From NCBI RefSeq assembly GCF_039872745.1, contig NZ_JBDPZD010000002.1, positions 372,001-436,000 on the forward strand: DNA of 64,000 nt, given 5' to 3'. This stretch comes from Pelomonas paludis. GTDB lineage: Bacteria > Pseudomonadota > Gammaproteobacteria > Burkholderiales > Burkholderiaceae_C. The notes under the pieces are model-generated. The model saw only the letters and a list, made by a program, of their open reading frames with translations, was not told the DNA's origin and made no database searches. Every line of letters begins with the position of its first letter. The first letter of the stretch is position 1. A program made the position numbers and the translations under genes. Of the stretch, positions 37,388 through 46,683 are shown piece by piece.

Positions 37388-40015
37388 TCAAGCAATCTTC
37401 TTCTGCCTGTCTCGCAGAGACGCGGCCCAGTTCTTCAAAGCCTGGATGTCCTGAAAAAGATCAGCAGGTGGTGGCGGCACGGCATTCCTACCGCTGGATG
37501 GATCGTGTGCGTCAACAATGTCGCAGCACTTCTTGAATCCGGCGGCGAAAGCATCGCAGTCAGCCTCGGTGAGCGCACTGACCTTCTTCAGGTCCCTGGC
37601 GTTGATGTAGTCCCTATGGCGTTGAATAACGCGGACGAAAGCGATGTCCTCCAGGCCGCGCTCCCATGTGGCGCGCAGCGAGTTGTAGAGCTTTGCCACC
37701 TCGACCGCGTACTCGTCTTCCTGGTTGTTGTCATGCAGCAGCTTTGCCGCACGTGCAGCCTTCTCCAGCTTGTCGATGCGATCTTCGACGCTCTGGGCCT
37801 TCCAGGGCAGGCCGTCGGCTACCATACCGGCTCCCGCGGCGCCACGACTGAGCGTCGTGAGCCGCACTGCCCGCCCGGTCTTCGTCGCGTGGTCATTCAG
37901 ATCGTTCACGAACACCAGATCATGCGTGAAGACGATGACCTGACGGTTCTCCGCTTCTTCCACGAGACGCTTGGCCACCTGCCCACGCCAGCGATGGTCC
38001 AACGAGGACACCGGGTCATCGAAGACCAGAGCAGAGCGGTGCATCGCGGTGGCAAGCTCGGTCATGAAGGCGGCCAGCGCCACGCAGGTCTTTTCCCCTT
38101 CGCTCAGGATTTCGTGGACCTTCGCATCCGGCTTTGCGAAGAGGCGCACCTGATACTGCGGTGAGCCGTACTTGCCGCCGGAGCGCACGATTTCGACGCG
38201 AACCTTCGAGGCCGCAAGCCTGACGATCTCTTCCTGAAATCTGTCGCGCAGCCGAGGCGTAATCACGGTGTCGGCAATGTCATTGCCCATCTTGGTGATA
38301 GTGTTCGTCGCCGTGTCGCCCGCACACTCGGTCAGAAACCGGATGGTCTTCAGCCGCTGGATTTCGTCAGTGACGACCGGCAGCATGCCGGCGAGCAGTG
38401 CCCGGTCGCTCAGCTCGGCGAAATCGGCTTCGAGCTTCTTGCGTTCATCCGCGTCAGCGGATTTGCGCAGCTCGGCGGCGTAGCTGCGGACCGTGGTCTG
38501 AAGCTGGCCGAGATCGGGCAGCGGCGACAGTGGAACGGGCGGAAGCTGTACCTCGCCGCTTCCGCCCAAGGCTTTGAGCAGAACGTGGCGCCGCAGCCGG
38601 GCGGCGGCGATGAAGCGGCGCGTCTGCTGCTGCAGCAGCTGATTCTGGAGGCCCAGCTCGTCGAGACTGGCCTTCACCGCCCGCGTGCCGATTGCCCCGG
38701 CAGCTATGGTCTGACGTGCGGTCTGAGCCGCCTTCTCTGCCTCGCGTGCCAGCTGTTCCGTGTCCTCCTGGATGAAATCCTCAAAGCGCGCCATCCGTGC
38801 ACGTGCCTCAGCTTCCAATGGCTGCTGGCAAAGCATGCAATGCGCGTCTTCGGCCGACGGCGGAAACGGCTGTCCGGGGTATGCGATCTCCGTCGAGTAG
38901 CGGCGGGCGGAATCCCAAAGCACCCGCCATGTCTCGCCGCCGACCCCGGCAAGGGGTTCGCCCGTGAAGGCCTTCTCCGCGGCAAGACGTGCAGCGTCCC
39001 GTTTCGACCGTGCGTCCCTGGCGAGGGCAGCGGCTGCCAGAAGCTCCTCATCGGTGGTTCTGGCTTCAACGCTGTTCACCGCGGTAATCAGCCGCATGAC
39101 GTTGTCGGCTTTGACGGTCTGTTCCGCCGCTGCCTTGGTCGGATTCTTCGACAAGTCTTCCCGCAGACGCTCAAGACGGGCGCTTTCGTCTGCCGAGAGC
39201 GCCGCCAGGGCTTCGATCTTCTTTGCGTCTGTGTTGGCGTTCAGCGCGGCAAGCGCCTTCCCCACGGCCGTGGTGGCCTTCCAGGTCGGCGCCGCAAAGA
39301 TCGGATTGCGGGCCTTCTCAAGCTGCTTCTGTTCAGCTGCGAGGGCATCCTTCACCGCCTGACAGGCTGCAGCAAGCTCATCCGGTACGTCCAGACCAAA
39401 GGGCCGGAATGCAACTTCGTTCTTCTCGCGGATATGCACTGAGGCGCAGTCGCTATCGAACACGCTCACTGCAGACAGCGTTGCATGCGGATTTGCGCCG
39501 TTCTGCCACTGCTCGACCGGCTGCGGCACACCGCCGACCCCGTACGCGATGTTCGCGCCGACGCGCTTCGGGGGCTGATCGGCATACACATTGGGTTCGA
39601 TTTTTCCGGCATGCCTTGCACGACATGCGCGCTTCAGGATGCGTGCATAGCCGGACTTGCCCGCACCGTTGTCGCCGTAGATGATCGTAATTCCATCCGG
39701 CTCGAAGCCGAGGGTCTGGCCGGCGGCAAGGTTGTTCACGCCGGTCGCGTCGGCGATCGACAGAAGCGATACCGCAGCGATCTGACCGGGGTTGGCCGGA
39801 AGGTGGGCCTTCTCCAGCGGTACCGCTTTCAGCGCGCCTACGGGTGCACCTTTGCCCTGTTTGCAAAGGTCCACGAGTTCGCCGATATCGGCGTCCGTCA
39901 GACGGCCGTTTGCGATGATGCGGCGCAGGGCGTCACGCTGCCAGAGTGGACGATCCTTTGACCAGTCCAGAATCGTTTCCAGGACGGTCTTTTGCGGTGC
40001 GGCGGGTTTCTGCAT
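37388..40015 (-). CDS. RloC/PrrC-like AAA ATPase with zinc-hook-like motif
   Basis: 875 aa, ATG at 40015 with GAAGAGGAA upstream. An SMC-like ATPase: Walker A GDNGAGKS (114-121), long coiled coils in the middle with CMLC (about 393-396) as zinc hook, signature LSEGEKTCVAL (about 640) and Walker B ALVFDDPVSSLDH (about 665). This layout is that of RloC (Rad50-like with zinc hook) and other AAA_13 proteins; PrrC/RloC carry a C-terminal anticodon nuclease. The C-terminal 150 residues contain Arg, Glu and His in RATWERGLE ... VIQRHRDYI, but the nuclease triad cannot be assigned with certainty. Last gene of the defence operon, 114 bases after res. Confidence 0.8.
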   Translation of the reverse strand: MQKPAAPQKTVLETILDWSKDRPLWQRDALRRIIANGRLTDADIGELVDLCKQGKGAPVGALKAVPLEKAHLPANPGQIAAVSLLSIADATGVNNLAAGQTLGFEPDGITIIYGDNGAGKSGYARILKRACRARHAGKIEPNVYADQPPKRVGANIAYGVGGVPQPVEQWQNGANPHATLSAVSVFDSDCASVHIREKNEVAFRPFGLDVPDELAAACQAVKDALAAEQKQLEKARNPIFAAPTWKATTAVGKALAALNANTDAKKIEALAALSADESARLERLREDLSKNPTKAAAEQTVKADNVMRLITAVNSVEARTTDEELLAAAALARDARSKRDAARLAAEKAFTGEPLAGVGGETWRVLWDSARRYSTEIAYPGQPFPPSAEDAHCMLCQQPLEAEARARMARFEDFIQEDTEQLAREAEKAAQTARQTIAAGAIGTRAVKASLDELGLQNQLLQQQTRRFIAAARLRRHVLLKALGGSGEVQLPPVPLSPLPDLGQLQTTVRSYAAELRKSADADERKKLEADFAELSDRALLAGMLPVVTDEIQRLKTIRFLTECAGDTATNTITKMGNDIADTVITPRLRDRFQEEIVRLAASKVRVEIVRSGGKYGSPQYQVRLFAKPDAKVHEILSEGEKTCVALAAFMTELATAMHRSALVFDDPVSSLDHRWRGQVAKRLVEEAENRQVIVFTHDLVFVNDLNDHATKTGRAVRLTTLSRGAAGAGMVADGLPWKAQSVEDRIDKLEKAARAAKLLHDNNQEDEYAVEVAKLYNSLRATWERGLEDIAFVRVIQRHRDYINARDLKKVSALTEADCDAFAAGFKKCCDIVDAHDPSSGRNAVPPPPADLFQDIQALKNWAASLRDRQKKIA

Positions 40016-40129
40016 TTCTTGTTCCTCTTCCCTGCCGGTTCATCATGCCCGTGAAGCGGCGATTTCCCGCCGCCTGGGTGCCTTGCCGGAATCGCTTTTG
40101 CTCACCGAAGTCGATCAAGGGCAGCTCAA

Positions 40130-42868
40130 CTACGTCTTGACCTCAAAGCGCAGGTAATCCGCGAGCCGTTTCGACTCGCTGACTTCGTCATGAGGCACCA
40201 GCAGGTACTTCCAGGGCTTGGTGCCAACGTTCGCCGCGTGATCGGAAGCGTGCTTGCACCACCGCATGGCGGCAGCGGCCTTGACCTGAACCTCCTGCGT
40301 GTTGATGTCGGCACGTGCCTTCGTCTCCACCATGAAGATGGTCGCGTCCGTCTCGGCCACGAAGTCGGGGATGTATTCCGGCTGCTCGGCGCCGAGCTTG
40401 TAGTAGATCTGGAACTGCCCCTTCGCGGGCTTGAGCCACTTCGTCGCGTCGCGCTCCAGGATGATGGCGAAGCGCCGTTCGGTATCCGAGTCGAACTTCT
40501 GCAGCGGGTACAGACAACGCGCGAAGCCACCGAAGAGCATCTGCTTGATGCGACTGGTCTCGGTCACGGTCTCCCGGAAGTGGTGGGCCGTCTGGCCTGC
40601 CGTGGCGGTGTAGTTGCAAGGCTTGAGTTCAGTGAAGCCGCGACTGACCTGAACCTCGTACTCAGTCGCCTCCTCCCAGAAGTGGGCCATCATCTGCGCG
40701 TGGATTTCCCGTGCGATCAAGCGGCGGTCACGATCGAGGACGCTGATGGCCTCGTCCTCGGACAGATAGCCGCGCAAGTGTTGCACCATCTGGCCCGCGA
40801 GGTCGTAGAGCAAATCGGCGTGGGTGAAGTAGTCAATGTCGTCGAAGTCCACCAGGGCGTGGACGATGTAGTCCTCCGGGCGCTGTTCCCGCAGCCCGAC
40901 TTCGGCGGCCAGGGTGAACTGCTCGTTCGTGCGCAGCATCTGACCGACGATCTCACGCTGGCCAGGCTGGAGATGGAGCTGGCTCAGGTCCAACTTGAAG
41001 GCGTGGAAGCCCGTCGTGACCTCGCCAGTTGGCACCACCGCGATGCGCGGGATGTCGATGGTCTGCTGCACCACGATCTCGGTGGTCTTCGCCACCACAG
41101 CGGACAAGTCAAGTGCGGGGACTGATTCATCCGCGCCCGCCAGCAATTCGCCTTGTAGGGGTTTCAACCGCTCCGTCACCTCCGCCAGGATTTCCTTCTG
41201 CACCTCGGGTCTCAGCAGCGCGCTGCTGGTAGGCACCAGATCGCGCCTGATCTCGTACTTGCCAATGACGTCCATGACCACGCGCGCGGCCTGCTTTTCC
41301 GCCTCGGTGGTGAACACCGGGGCCGGCGCGGCGGTGGCTGTCGCTCCATTGGCGACACCTGATGGGCCCGTCTGCACGACCGGCGTGTCCGTCAAACCGA
41401 GGCGAGCCGCTGCCCCCGACTCGACCTGCACGCTAACCTTCTTATCGTCGGCGCTCGGTGCATCGAGGATGACCTGCTTCAGGCGAATCGGCGAGTCGCC
41501 TCGGTTGGCCTCGTCGATGATCTCCTGGAACTTGTCGTGCGCGACGATGTTCAAGCGATCCACCGACGCGACGCCCGTGCGCTTGCCGTAGGGCAGTCGC
41601 AGGCCACGTCCGATGGACTGTTCGATCAGCGTGCGGGCATTCGCCGCGCGCAGTGGAACGATGGTGTAGAGGTTGGTCACGTCCCAGCCCTCCTTGAGCA
41701 TGTTGACGTGAATCACGATCTCGGTCGGCTCGTCCACGCTCTCCACGGCCAGCAGGCGCGTGATCATCTCTTCTTCCTCCGCGCCGGTGCGGCTGGAATC
41801 GACCTGAATCACCTTGCCCTGGTAGCGCCCCTCGTAGAAGGCTCCCGACTCCAGAAGCGCCAAGAGTTGCGCCGCGTGCGTGGTATCGCGAGCGATGACG
41901 AGCATGAAGGGCTTGACCGGCTTGACGCCGTTCTCGCGGGCGTAGGTGAGCAGCTCGACCTTGGTCGTCTCATGCAAGCGCACGCCGTCTTCCAGTTTGG
42001 TCTTCTCGATCTCCTCGGGCGTGTGCGCCTTGGCGTCGAAGTTGCGCTGGGTGACCACGGCCGGCTCCTTGACGAAGCCATCCTCCATCGCTCGCGCCAG
42101 CGGGTAGTCGATCACCACGTTCTTGAACGGCACAGGCCCTCGGCTGGACTCAACGAAGGGCGTCGCTGTCACTTCCAGACCGAACAGCGGCTTGAGTTCG
42201 TTGATGGCGCGCACGCCGGCGCTGGCCCGGTAGCGGTGCGATTCGTCCATCAGCAGCACCAGGTCAGACAGGCTAGCCAGGTGGTTGAAGTAGCTGTCGC
42301 CAAGCACCTCCCGCATGCGCTTGATGCGGGGCTCTTTGCCTCCGCGTACCTCGGAGTTGATCTTGGAAATGTTGAAGATGTTGATGCGTACGTCGTGGGC
42401 GAAGCCCATCGATTGATCGCCTACCGCTGCACCGGTCTGGTCGTAGTTGTCGCCGGTGATGATCAGCGGCGGTTGCTGCGCGAATTCTGCGATCCCCTTG
42501 AACACGTACTTCGGCGTGTTGCGCGTGAAGTCCGTGATGAGCTTGTTGTAGATCGTCAGGTTGGGCGCCAGCACGAAGAAGTTGTTGATGTCGTGCGCAA
42601 GATGCAAGTAGGCGATGAAGGCTCCCATCAGGCGCGTCTTGCCCACGCCCGTGGCCAGCGCGAAACACAGCGACGGGAACTCGCGCTCGAAGTCCTCCAG
42701 CGTGCTGAACTCGGCCTTCAACGTGGACAGAATGGCCGAGACATCGCGCTCGTGACCCAATAGCTCGGGCGCAGCATCGAGGGCGCGTGCGAGCTTGATA
42801 AGGGACTCGGTTTGCGGCGGACGAAGAGACAGACGACCGGTAACGGCGTGCAGGACGCGGGTGCTCAT
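40130..42868 (-). CDS. res: type III restriction enzyme Res subunit
   Basis: 912 aa, ATG at 42868 overlapping the mod stop (TAATG). SF2 helicase: Walker A ATGVGKT (72-78), DESH (208-211), motif VI QSIGRGLRLPYGKR (about 470). The C-terminal PD-(D/E)XK nuclease is intact: D835 in IPDF and E848-T-K850 in FMVETKAR. Type III Res subunits work as Mod2Res(1-2) complexes that cut 25-27 bp from the site after long-range diffusion; this subunit has all catalytic parts. Paired with the Mod at 42868-44670. Confidence 0.92.
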   Translation of the reverse strand: MSTRVLHAVTGRLSLRPPQTESLIKLARALDAAPELLGHERDVSAILSTLKAEFSTLEDFEREFPSLCFALATGVGKTRLMGAFIAYLHLAHDINNFFVLAPNLTIYNKLITDFTRNTPKYVFKGIAEFAQQPPLIITGDNYDQTGAAVGDQSMGFAHDVRINIFNISKINSEVRGGKEPRIKRMREVLGDSYFNHLASLSDLVLLMDESHRYRASAGVRAINELKPLFGLEVTATPFVESSRGPVPFKNVVIDYPLARAMEDGFVKEPAVVTQRNFDAKAHTPEEIEKTKLEDGVRLHETTKVELLTYARENGVKPVKPFMLVIARDTTHAAQLLALLESGAFYEGRYQGKVIQVDSSRTGAEEEEMITRLLAVESVDEPTEIVIHVNMLKEGWDVTNLYTIVPLRAANARTLIEQSIGRGLRLPYGKRTGVASVDRLNIVAHDKFQEIIDEANRGDSPIRLKQVILDAPSADDKKVSVQVESGAAARLGLTDTPVVQTGPSGVANGATATAAPAPVFTTEAEKQAARVVMDVIGKYEIRRDLVPTSSALLRPEVQKEILAEVTERLKPLQGELLAGADESVPALDLSAVVAKTTEIVVQQTIDIPRIAVVPTGEVTTGFHAFKLDLSQLHLQPGQREIVGQMLRTNEQFTLAAEVGLREQRPEDYIVHALVDFDDIDYFTHADLLYDLAGQMVQHLRGYLSEDEAISVLDRDRRLIAREIHAQMMAHFWEEATEYEVQVSRGFTELKPCNYTATAGQTAHHFRETVTETSRIKQMLFGGFARCLYPLQKFDSDTERRFAIILERDATKWLKPAKGQFQIYYKLGAEQPEYIPDFVAETDATIFMVETKARADINTQEVQVKAAAAMRWCKHASDHAANVGTKPWKYLLVPHDEVSESKRLADYLRFEVKT

Positions 42869-44670
42869 TATTCGTTCTCCCCAAACAGGCCGCCCTGTCC
42901 CGCGTTGGCGAGGGCCGCATTCTTGTTCTTGATCTTCTTGCTGTTATCAACCGTGACCGCAGGCTCGGTCTTCTCAATCTCCGCCATTGGCAGGTTGATC
43001 ACATTCAGGCTGTAGTCGTCACGGCCCCAGTGGCAGCGGGCCAGCACCATCTTCGGGATCTTCTTCAGCGTCAGGTTCGGCCAGCGCTCCGCCGCTTTGG
43101 TCGCCGTGACTCCGCGGAAAGCGGCGCAGCACACCAGCAGGCTCCGCTCCGGGCCGACTTCATCGGCCAGGGCTTGCAGTTGCTCAGCGGACAGGTTCTG
43201 CGTGGTGACGTAGATGAAATCGCGCTCGCTGGAGTGGCCGTGCTGCCACCAGTGCGTTTCCGACGGAGCGTAGGCAAAGCCTTCCAGCTTGGCCAGCGCC
43301 TCGGCCAGTTGCGCAGCGTTGTATTCTGGATTGATGACCGGGTTGCCCCAGCGGTCGTTGACGATCAGGCTGGGGGCAAGGCGGTAATAGCGGAAGCCGC
43401 CGCCGCCTTTCCAGCTCATCGCTGCAGTGACACCTGCCGGGTCTTCGCCATCGATCACCTTCTTCAGGCGGGGAATCACGTGGGAGTGACAATGCTCGCC
43501 CAACTCCACCATGATCCAGCGACGCCCCATTTTGTGGGCGACTGCCCCAGTCGTTCCAGAGCCAGCAAAAGAATCAAGAACGATGTCGCCAGGCTTGGTT
43601 GCCAGATCAAGACATCGCTTGATAAGCCCCTCGGGCTTTTTTCCTTTTGGGAAGTTGATCCCACCTTCGTTGTGGAGATTATTGGAGAGAATGTCATCCC
43701 ATAGGCTGGTCAAAGGCTCACCAGCCACGTACTTCCCGTCAATGAACTTGAGCTTATCCGAGTAGAAGAGGATTCGCTCTCCATTGACGAAGTACATATT
43801 CGAATGAGATTCGCGTTCTAGCAGCAAGACTTCGCCGGATCGAGCCTTCGATCTGTCAATCATCTCCCGCGCTTCACTGCTAACGGCGTTGTAGTCTGGC
43901 CGTGCGAGACGAACTACACGCTCCGCATTCTTCATCACAAACTCGGAAAGCTGCTCCTCGTACAGATCCCCCAAGGTCTTCTTGAGGCCGCGTTCCGGCA
44001 TACCGAGATTCATTGCGAACGCGCTAGCAAGCGTGACAAATCGCCAACGAGAGAAGGGCTCTTCGTAGTTTTCGATGAATTGCCCATAGCGCTTGTCCCG
44101 CTCTGCACGGGCCGTGAAGATTCGATTGGGCGTCCACAACGATTTATTCTTCGCGTAGATCAGAATGAAGTTAGTGGTGCTCACAACGCCTGGATTGATT
44201 GCCTTGTGGCCGGTAGCTGATCCTTGCTTGAAGGTCACCACTGAAACCCGATTCGCCCGCCCGAACACTTCGTCCAACAACGCGATCAGGTATCCGAGCT
44301 CGTTATCGTCGATGTGCACAAACATCGTTCCGTCATCGGACAGCAATCGCCGAAGCGATTCGGCGCGATCGCGAATGAGTCCAAGCCAAATGGAGTGCTC
44401 GTATCCATCGTCGTAGTGCTCAAATGCCTGTTGCGTATTAAATGGCGGGTCGATGTAGATGCACTTCACCTTGCCTGAGAACTCCTGCTCCAGCGCCTTG
44501 AGCGCCAGCAGGTTGTCGCCGAAGATCAGCCGGTTGTCGAAGATGTCGCCATCCGACACGCGATGCGTGGCGTGATATGACTTCTCGGGGTCTTCGAGCA
44601 GGATGCGGGGCTCCAGCTTGGGCCGCTTCTCCTTCCCGATCCAGGTAAGTTCTAGTTTTTGTTTGCTCAT
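42868..44670 (-). CDS. mod: type III DNA methyltransferase Mod subunit
   Basis: 600 aa from ATG 44670, with AAGGTGG 7 bases upstream (ATG 44676 is too close to it). Beta-class N6-adenine methylase order: catalytic DPPF (74-77, in YIDPPFNTQQAF) first, SAM motif VLDSFAGSGTTG near residue 365 second. Between them, the middle part of the gene (about 43,600-44,450) is clearly poorer in GC than the ends and codes for the target recognition domain, so this part has probably been exchanged by recombination and the recognition sequence is likely unusual. Confidence 0.92.
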   Translation of the reverse strand: MSKQKLELTWIGKEKRPKLEPRILLEDPEKSYHATHRVSDGDIFDNRLIFGDNLLALKALEQEFSGKVKCIYIDPPFNTQQAFEHYDDGYEHSIWLGLIRDRAESLRRLLSDDGTMFVHIDDNELGYLIALLDEVFGRANRVSVVTFKQGSATGHKAINPGVVSTTNFILIYAKNKSLWTPNRIFTARAERDKRYGQFIENYEEPFSRWRFVTLASAFAMNLGMPERGLKKTLGDLYEEQLSEFVMKNAERVVRLARPDYNAVSSEAREMIDRSKARSGEVLLLERESHSNMYFVNGERILFYSDKLKFIDGKYVAGEPLTSLWDDILSNNLHNEGGINFPKGKKPEGLIKRCLDLATKPGDIVLDSFAGSGTTGAVAHKMGRRWIMVELGEHCHSHVIPRLKKVIDGEDPAGVTAAMSWKGGGGFRYYRLAPSLIVNDRWGNPVINPEYNAAQLAEALAKLEGFAYAPSETHWWQHGHSSERDFIYVTTQNLSAEQLQALADEVGPERSLLVCCAAFRGVTATKAAERWPNLTLKKIPKMVLARCHWGRDDYSLNVINLPMAEIEKTEPAVTVDNSKKIKNKNAALANAGQGGLFGENE

Positions 44671-44682
44671 GGTCATGCCACC

Positions 44683-46683
44683 TTAATGCTTGTGCAGTCC
44701 AAGCTTGTCAAACAGGATGCGGTTGCGGCGTTCTGCATCCTTGATGAGCTTGTCGTAGGAGAGAATTTCGATATACCCGTTGCCAGTCGCCAAAGGGGAG
44801 AAATACCCTTCGTTGTCGGCGGTGCGGTGGTAACGTCCGAATACTTGTCGATGCAAAGACGGCATTAAATCAGCGATGAGATACCCGGTGTACCGCAGGC
44901 TGGCGGGATTGATCTGCCGCCCATCAACGTCCGTGACGCCCCCTTCGGAGATTTCTCGGAATCGTTGGATGATCTGATCAGCGGGGTCTTTGTCATAATT
45001 GTCCCGCCCTGGCCGCTTGAACTCGATGATGACAACACCACCACCAGGCAGGCTGTCTGCCTCAGCGACACCGATGGGTGTGTCATAAAAAAATGCAAAG
45101 ATGTCCGGCTCGCGGCCCGAGGTGTCGTCCAGCCCAGCGACGCTTTTCAGCTTTTTGTCTGATGTGAGCAGGGTGTGATAGCACAGCCGCTCGTCAATCA
45201 CCCAGAGGTTCTGCTGCTCGAAGAAGATGTCCTTCGAGGTCGTCCCCATGGGGAAGATCATCTTGTGCAAGACTCGTTCGAGCGGGTATTTGTCATCCGT
45301 GCGTTTTTTCTTGAGGCTGTTGTTCACCAAGTCAAGGATCGTTCGGCGGTGCGCAATATAGGCAGCAAGCTGGGCCTTGCCGATTTCGTTGGCCTTTTCC
45401 GCGATTTCCTTAAATTTCTCTTGGTACTGTTCGAAGGTTTCGGTTTCGAAGAGCGCCGCGACATGCTTGGCCTCTTTGCGAATGTCGTCCTCGATGGTGC
45501 GCTTCACATGCAGAAGAGCTTCGTCCAGCTTGTCTTCAGACAGGCCTGGCTGAATCTTTTGCTCGATCACTTCTTTGTAGCGAGGGTGCGTGAGCGCCCT
45601 GTACTCGGGGGCTTGCTCCACAAATTTCTCGATTTGAGCCCGCTTTTCTTCGTTCGTTGACTTCAAGTCGCCCGAGAGCAGCGGGCGCAACGCGCCCGCA
45701 ATACCCTGGTTCAGGGCGCGCCGGGAGACGAGCGACTGCTCAAGTTCGGGTTCCTCATCGCTTTGGAAAGCGATGCGCGTGCGCTCTTGGTTGGCATGGT
45801 CGTCCAGGTATTCCCCGGTGACCAGCACGATCAAGGTGTACGACTCCTGGTCCCCGTCGATCAGCCTTTCGGGAAGCTCCGGAAGCAGGTCACGCAGCTT
45901 GCTTGTGGTGACTTCCCGCCCGTTCGCACACAAATTGAGTTCGTGGCGCGAGCGTCCGTCTCGGTGGCGATAAGCCTGCAAGGCGAATGTATGGCCGGAA
46001 ACCTCAAAGAACTGCTCTTGGATGTGCGCCAGCACGGTGGACTGAAACAGGGCATGCAAGTCAATCGGAGCGTGTCCAGGAGACTCCAGAGCTATCGGAG
46101 GGCAGGAGCGGGCCGCAAACCGGATCAGAAAGTGCGCAATGATGCGTTCAGCGATGGTCTCGGGCTGGGTAGGCCACCCAGCCCGAAACTTGTCATCCAT
46201 GCCCCGCATGGAGGTATGCGTGCCACATGCCTCTTTGACTTCAGACGTGGTGTCTGCACCTTTCAGTTCATCTTGGATGCTGAAGTCGAACTCGCGCAGC
46301 AAAGCCTTACCGTCGCGTTTGAAGACGCTGCGGATGTGTACGGATGAAAAGACCTTCAGGAAGGTGAAGCGTCCGACACCTCGACCACCGACCTTCACCT
46401 TGGAAAGCGTGTGTGCCTCCTGAAACGAGGCCAAATTCTTTTCGTTGAAGCCAACGCCATCATCAATGACATCAAAGCCGTCCACGACCAGAGTCTCATC
46501 GCCAGCTTGATGAGCAAGATCGGTAGAAGCTACCAGCCGGATGCGAATCAAATGATTGCTGAAGCCGTCTTGATGTTCTTCGATTGCATCGACGGCATTC
46601 GAGATAGCCTCGTAAAGAGGCATCATTGCCTTGGACTGGGAAAGCTCCAGTCGATCCACCAGACCTTTGATGTTTGCTTGCAC
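44683..46683 (-). CDS. GHKL (MutL/Hsp90-type) ATPase with C-terminal PD-(D/E)XK-like domain
   Basis: 666 aa with GTG start at 46683 overlapping the AIPR stop (TAGTG). GHKL motifs: N box E25-A-I-S-N29-A-V-D32, G1 DDGVGF (74-79), G2 GGRGVG (99-104). The middle is helical and rich in charges. The C-terminal part has an apparent nuclease pattern EPDIFAFF (D527) and VVIIEFKRPG (E554, K556) with Q571 behind. A GHKL ATPase joined to such a nuclease domain resembles MutL-type or Paris/Shedu-adjacent effectors but I know no exact match. Twelve bases separate it from mod. Confidence 0.75.
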   Translation of the reverse strand: MQANIKGLVDRLELSQSKAMMPLYEAISNAVDAIEEHQDGFSNHLIRIRLVASTDLAHQAGDETLVVDGFDVIDDGVGFNEKNLASFQEAHTLSKVKVGGRGVGRFTFLKVFSSVHIRSVFKRDGKALLREFDFSIQDELKGADTTSEVKEACGTHTSMRGMDDKFRAGWPTQPETIAERIIAHFLIRFAARSCPPIALESPGHAPIDLHALFQSTVLAHIQEQFFEVSGHTFALQAYRHRDGRSRHELNLCANGREVTTSKLRDLLPELPERLIDGDQESYTLIVLVTGEYLDDHANQERTRIAFQSDEEPELEQSLVSRRALNQGIAGALRPLLSGDLKSTNEEKRAQIEKFVEQAPEYRALTHPRYKEVIEQKIQPGLSEDKLDEALLHVKRTIEDDIRKEAKHVAALFETETFEQYQEKFKEIAEKANEIGKAQLAAYIAHRRTILDLVNNSLKKKRTDDKYPLERVLHKMIFPMGTTSKDIFFEQQNLWVIDERLCYHTLLTSDKKLKSVAGLDDTSGREPDIFAFFYDTPIGVAEADSLPGGGVVIIEFKRPGRDNYDKDPADQIIQRFREISEGGVTDVDGRQINPASLRYTGYLIADLMPSLHRQVFGRYHRTADNEGYFSPLATGNGYIEILSYDKLIKDAERRNRILFDKLGLHKH

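Noticed and set aside
37265..38164. Plus-strand frame of 299 codons across the border of TIGR03747 and cargo 2.
   Set aside because: It runs opposite the C-terminal part of the RloC-like gene, whose ATPase motifs are clear; no ribosome site or domain.
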